NCBI GenBank assembly: GCA_035552275.1
Contig: DASZLR010000022.1
Coordinates: 1-53,505, forward strand
Direction of reading: 5' to 3'
DNA: 53,505 nt
DNA from: DASVLX01 sp035552275
Lineage (GTDB): Bacteria > Actinomycetota > Actinomycetes > Mycobacteriales > Pseudonocardiaceae
Shown here piece by piece: positions 50,399-53,505 of this stretch; position 1 is the first letter of the stretch, and each line of letters starts with the position of its first letter. Made by a program: the position numbers and the translations under genes. The notes under the pieces were generated by a model, which was not told where the DNA came from, searched no databases, and saw only the letters and a program-made list of their open reading frames with translations.

Positions 50399-51136
50399 AT
50401 GTCGAAGTCCGGTCCGACCATCATGGTCTTCGCCGACTCGCTGGCCTTCCACGGTCCCGTCGGGCCGGAACCGGCCGACGAACCGAGGCTGTGGCCCAAC
50501 ATCGCCGCGGCTGCGGTCGGCGGCCGGGCCAGACTGTTCGCCGGTTTCGGTTGGACGGCCCGGGACGCCTGGTGGTCGATGGTCGGCGACCCGAACGTGT
50601 GGGCGGTGATGCCCGAGGTCGATGTCCTGGTGCTCGCCGTCGGCAGCATGGACACCCTGCCCTCGCCGCTGCCGACCTACCTGCGGTCCGGACTGCGCTA
50701 CCTGCGTCCGGACGGGCTGCGTCGGCGGGCCCGCGACGCCTACCGCGCCGCGCTGCCGACGCTCTCCCGGCTGTCGCGCGGCCGGCCGGTGGCGCTGCCA
50801 TCAGCGCAGACCGTTCGCTACCTGGACGATTGCCTGCGCGGGGTGCGATCACTGAAGCCCGGTCTGCCGGTGATCGGCGTGCTGCCCGGCGTGCATCGGG
50901 CCCGCGAGTACGGCTTCGTGCACACCGGATACCGGCCGGCGGTGGCCGCGATCAGCGCCTGGGGCGCGCGCCGCGCGGTTCCGCTGCTGGACCTGGCCGC
51001 GTTGACCGGCGAGCACGTCCTGGCCGGCGAGGGCAATCCGGACGGGATGCACTGGGGCTGGGCCGGTCACGCCGCCATGGGCCACGCCCTGGCCAAGACC
51101 GTGACCGAACTGGGGCTGGCGGCCCGACACGATTGA
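50399..51136 (+). CDS. octT: SGNH-hydrolase-like protein, probable diglucosylglycerate octanoyltransferase
   Basis: 245 residues. SGNH-type block I is MVFADSLAFHG (Asp13-Ser14), the middle block VDVLVLAVGSMDTLP, and block V DGMHWGWAGH with Asp and His near 215-218. Position after gpgP and before degV matches Rv2418c, OctT, which transfers octanoate to diglucosylglycerate in methylglucose lipopolysaccharide synthesis. The assignment depends on gene order plus the SGNH motifs. Start ATG 50399; TTG 50390, right behind the gpgP stop, is an alternative. Confidence 0.78.
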   Translation: MSKSGPTIMVFADSLAFHGPVGPEPADEPRLWPNIAAAAVGGRARLFAGFGWTARDAWWSMVGDPNVWAVMPEVDVLVLAVGSMDTLPSPLPTYLRSGLRYLRPDGLRRRARDAYRAALPTLSRLSRGRPVALPSAQTVRYLDDCLRGVRSLKPGLPVIGVLPGVHRAREYGFVHTGYRPAVAAISAWGARRAVPLLDLAALTGEHVLAGEGNPDGMHWGWAGHAAMGHALAKTVTELGLAARHD

Positions 51137-51194
51137 CACCTCTGGTCCGATCTCTGGCCCAACTTCCGACCCTCGCTCGGGGGACGTCTGGGGC

Positions 51195-51222
51195 TTGCGG
51201 GTCGCGGGACGAAACGTAGGCT
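51195..51222 (+). promoter_or_regulatory. Promoter of degV (near-leaderless)
   Basis: TTGCGG (51195-51200) and TAGGCT (51217-51222) are 16 bp apart. The -10 ends 8 nt before GTG 51231, and no ribosome-binding site is present. Confidence 0.45.
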
Positions 51223-51230
51223 CGGCAACC

Positions 51231-52094
51231 GTGCCTTCCCCGCGTGCCGCGTCCGTTGCCGTCGTCACCGACTCGACCGCGTATCTGCCGGAGGGCTTCG
51301 CGCAACGGCGCGGGCTCTCGGTCGTCCCGCTGCATGTCGTGGTGGACGATCACGGTGGCCTGGACGGTCTCGACTTCGGACCGAGTGAGCTCGCCGCCGC
51401 GCTCGGCGATCGGCACCCGGTGACCACATCCCGGCCGACGCCGGCTGAGTTGGCCGCGGCGTACCGAACGGCGCTGGACGGCGGCGCGGAATCCGTGGTG
51501 TCGGTGCACCTGTCCCGCGACCTGTCCGGCACCTGGGAGGCCGCCCGGCTGGCGGCCGAGGAGATCGGCGTCGAGCTGGTCCGCGTGGTGGATTCCCGAT
51601 CAACCGCGATGGGCCTCGGGTTCGCCGCGCTGGCCGCCGCCCAGGCCGCCGCCGAGGGCGCCAGCCCGGCGGTGGTCGAGCAGGTGGCTACTGACGTGGC
51701 GGCCCGCACTCGGACGTACTTCTGCCCACAGACCTTGGAATACCTGCGCCGCGGCGGCCGGATCGGCTCGGCGGCGGCGTTGCTGGGCACCGCATTGTCG
51801 GTGAAGCCGTTGCTGCATGTGCAGGGCGGCCAGATCGTGCCGTTGGAGAAGGTCCGCACCACCAGCCGGGCGGTGACCCGGCTGGTGGAACTGGCCGCCG
51901 AGGCGGCCGGCGAAGCGCCAGTCGACCTGGCCGTGCACCATCTCTGTGCCCCGCAGCGCGCCGCCGAACTCGCGGCTCGGCTGGCCGAACGACTGCCCAA
52001 CGCCGCTGGCTGCCTGGTCTCCGAACTCGGCGCGGCCGTCGGCGCGCACACCGGTGTCGGCGTGCTCGGCGTGGTGGTGCTACCGAACCCGTAG
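51231..52094 (+). CDS. DegV-family fatty-acid-binding protein
   Basis: 287 residues. DegV proteins bind a fatty acid and in firmicutes (FakB) present it to a kinase. Characteristic parts: VVTDSTAYLP near the start, TTSRPTPAEL, SVHLSRDLSGTWEAA, VVDSRSTAMGLG, and LGTALSVKPLLHV. Start GTG 51231; the frame upstream is untranslated leader. A FakA-like partner is not in the window. Its neighbour octT also deals with acyl groups, but a functional link is only a guess. Confidence 0.93.
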   Translation: MPSPRAASVAVVTDSTAYLPEGFAQRRGLSVVPLHVVVDDHGGLDGLDFGPSELAAALGDRHPVTTSRPTPAELAAAYRTALDGGAESVVSVHLSRDLSGTWEAARLAAEEIGVELVRVVDSRSTAMGLGFAALAAAQAAAEGASPAVVEQVATDVAARTRTYFCPQTLEYLRRGGRIGSAAALLGTALSVKPLLHVQGGQIVPLEKVRTTSRAVTRLVELAAEAAGEAPVDLAVHHLCAPQRAAELAARLAERLPNAAGCLVSELGAAVGAHTGVGVLGVVVLPNP

Positions 52095-52166
52095 TCCATC
52101 CATAACCCACCCATACTGCCATCGGGCACCGACAATCCTTGTCCGCCAGGCGATCCGGCCGCGAAG

Positions 52167-52205
52167 TTATCCACATCGGCAGCAATCTCGCCCCGGTTGT
52201 CCACA
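52167..52205 (+). promoter_or_regulatory. Pair of DnaA boxes upstream of comEA
   Basis: Two perfect DnaA boxes on the same strand: TTATCCACA (52167-52175) and TTGTCCACA (52197-52205), starts 30 bp apart, about 90 and 60 bp before the comEA ATG in a 163-bp gap. The spacing of about three helix turns would place both on the same face. Confidence 0.6.
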
Positions 52206-52257
52206 GGCGACGATCAAGTCCGTGCACGGCCGCGCCGTGATCCCTAGCGTCGAATCC

Positions 52258-53268
52258 ATGACAGAGCAAGGGATCAAGCCGGAGACCGAAGACATCTCGG
52301 ATCGTTTGGTGCGGTTGGCGCGGGCCGCCAACGGCGACTCGGAAACCGCCCGCGCCGAGTCGGCGATGACGAGCGCCGCGACCGACCCGGCAAGATCCGG
52401 GTCCAATGGCGACCCGCCCCCGGCGTGGGCCGATGGACCAGCCGGTCGCTTGGTCGAACGCTGGCTGCCGGGTGGCGCCCGCGCCGCGCATCGGCTGCGG
52501 TCGGCCGGCGGCCGGCGGCGCGGCCTGACCATGGCACTGGCGGTCGCGGTCGTGGCGGCCATCGGCATGGTCATCGGGTCGACAACGGGGCGACCGGCGA
52601 CGGAGGCGGCGCCATCGCTGCCCGCCGCCGTCTCCGCGATGGCGTCGGCGTCATCCGGTTCGACCGGCCGTGCGGCGGCCGGTTCGGCTGCCAGTTCCGC
52701 GCAGGACGGGCCGATCGTGGTCAGCGTGGTGGGCAAGGTCAGCAGCCAGGGCCTGGTCCGTCTGCCGGGCGGGGCACGGGTCGCGGACGCCCTTCGCGCC
52801 GCCGGTGGCGCGCTGCCCGCCGTCGATCTCAGCACCCTCAACCTGGCGCGGCGATTGTCCGACGGCGAACAGATCTATGTGGGGATCCCCGTTCCACCGG
52901 GTGTCGAGGGGAATGTGGTCGATTCAGGCGGCGACCCGGCAAACTCGGCCGCCGGGTCCGGCTCCAGCGGTTCCACTGTGGACCCCGACCCCGGCCCGGC
53001 TGCCGGCACACCCAAGAAACGGAGCAAGAAAGGACACCAGTCAGGCGGCTCCGGCGGTGCTGACGCCCCGTCATCCGGCAAGGTCAACCTGAATACCGCG
53101 ACCGCGGACGAGTTGGAGATGCTGCCGGGCGTCGGCCCGGCCACCGCGCAGCGAATCCTCACCTGGCGCTCCCAGCACGGCCAGTTCAGCTCGGTCGGCG
53201 ATCTGCGGGAAGTCGGCGGCATTGGGGACGCCAAGCTCGCGAATTTGCAGGGCCTGGTGACGACATGA
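52258..53268 (+). CDS. comEA: ComEA-family DNA-binding competence protein
   Basis: 336 residues. N-terminal acidic cytoplasmic part (1-90), one transmembrane helix (about 94-112, RGLTMALAVAVVAAIGMVIG), a Ser/Ala linker, an SLBB domain (about 155-222; VVSVVGKVSSQGLVRLPGG), a Gly/Ser/Lys linker, and a double helix-hairpin-helix (about 275-336; VNLNTATADELEMLPGVGPA then VGGIGDAKLANL). It would bind incoming DNA at the outer face of the membrane and hand it to ComEC. ATG 52258 follows a -10-like TAGCGT (52245-52250) by 7 nt, again leaderless-like. Overlaps comEC by 4 bp. Confidence 0.93.
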   Translation: MTEQGIKPETEDISDRLVRLARAANGDSETARAESAMTSAATDPARSGSNGDPPPAWADGPAGRLVERWLPGGARAAHRLRSAGGRRRGLTMALAVAVVAAIGMVIGSTTGRPATEAAPSLPAAVSAMASASSGSTGRAAAGSAASSAQDGPIVVSVVGKVSSQGLVRLPGGARVADALRAAGGALPAVDLSTLNLARRLSDGEQIYVGIPVPPGVEGNVVDSGGDPANSAAGSGSSGSTVDPDPGPAAGTPKKRSKKGHQSGGSGGADAPSSGKVNLNTATADELEMLPGVGPATAQRILTWRSQHGQFSSVGDLREVGGIGDAKLANLQGLVTT

Positions 53269-53505
53269 TCACCGAGGCGGTGTTCTCCCGGGCGCCATGG
53301 TGGCGGCGGCTGGCCGCCGGCCACGACCTGAGACTGGTGCCGGCGGCGGCCATCGTCTGGCTGGCCACCCTGCTCGGCGACCGGCTGAGCTGGCAGTGGG
53401 CGCTCGGGTGCGGCTTGGCCGGCGCGCTCATCGGCCTCGCGTTCCTCGTCCGCGTCCGGTGGCGCGGCCGCCGTGATCCGAACCACTCGGGCCATGGCTC
53501 GCGCG
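53265..53505 (+). CDS. comEC: ComEC/Rec2 DNA-uptake channel, N-terminus only
   Basis: The first 80 residues (MITEAVFSRAPWWRRLAAGH ...) with two hydrophobic segments (about 26-38 and 45-62) run off the window end. The ATGA overlap with comEA and the gene order identify it as the start of comEC, the membrane channel for single-stranded DNA; the diagnostic domains lie outside the window. Confidence 0.8.
   Translation, partial: MITEAVFSRAPWWRRLAAGHDLRLVPAAAIVWLATLLGDRLSWQWALGCGLAGALIGLAFLVRVRWRGRRDPNHSGHGSR

Noticed and set aside
51946..52257. N-terminal extension of comEA into degV
   Set aside because: Antiparallel-looking composition, overlap with degV, and a better ATG at 52258 after a -10 element.

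Overview
The window comes from a high-GC actinobacterium, most likely a member of the Pseudonocardiales. GTG and TTG starts are frequent and stop/start overlaps of 4 bp are common. Housekeeping gene order follows the block known in Mycobacterium tuberculosis (clpP1-clpP2-clpX ... valS-folC ... ndk ... rne ... rplU-rpmA-obg-proB ... proA-nadD-rsfS-gpgP-octT-degV-comEA-comEC). This placement is inferred from gene content and order; no rRNA or other phylogenetic marker gene set was compared.

Layout. 1-5.98 kb, minus strand: a GT28-like glycosyltransferase fused to a WS/DGAT acyltransferase, followed in an apparent operon by a DMT-type transporter and an SDR oxidoreductase, then a MarR regulator with its own promoter/operator coupled to a DHA2-type MFS exporter (cut by the window edge). 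6.2-10.5 kb: protein quality control (tig, clpP1, clpP2, clpX). 10.5-17.1 kb: an accessory segment with a COG1672-type ATPase preceded by a 16-bp-period repeat array, a formate-dehydrogenase-like oxidoreductase (fdhF/ydeP type) with fdhD and a SAM methyltransferase in one coupled operon, and an unknown membrane-anchored protein. 17.2-31.5 kb: valS-folC-DUF4233, a secreted-domain membrane protein, ndk, a four-repeat membrane protein, the TIGR03960/TIGR03936 radical-SAM pair split by a divergent subtilase, and rne.

31.5-40.3 kb is an insertion between rne and rplU, which are neighbours in many relatives. It holds a YtrA-type GntR/ABC-2 transporter operon and, divergently, the most unusual locus of the window: four genes, each overlapping the next by 4 bp. 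They encode an ABC ATPase homologue that has lost all nucleotide-binding motifs, a Tat/lipoprotein-type sugar-like binding protein, a fused two-domain (MalF-MalG-like) permease, and a two-TM protein with an NB-ARC/STAND-like domain whose P-loop lysine is missing, followed by a helical repeat region. No gene in the operon has an intact ATP site.

40.4-53.5 kb returns to conserved genes: rplU-rpmA, obg-proB, a RecQ-PRTase fusion helicase and proline iminopeptidase on the minus strand, proA, nadD-rsfS-gpgP-octT (the last two are methylglucose lipopolysaccharide genes in mycobacteria), degV, and the DNA-uptake genes comEA-comEC (comEC cut by the window end). Five perfect DnaA-box 9-mers occur in the window, all between genes, four of them in 46-52.3 kb. 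Several genes have a -10-like hexamer only 6-8 nt before the start codon, suggesting leaderless mRNAs. No tRNA, rRNA, CRISPR array or insertion sequence was recognised, and no gap between genes exceeds about 220 bp.
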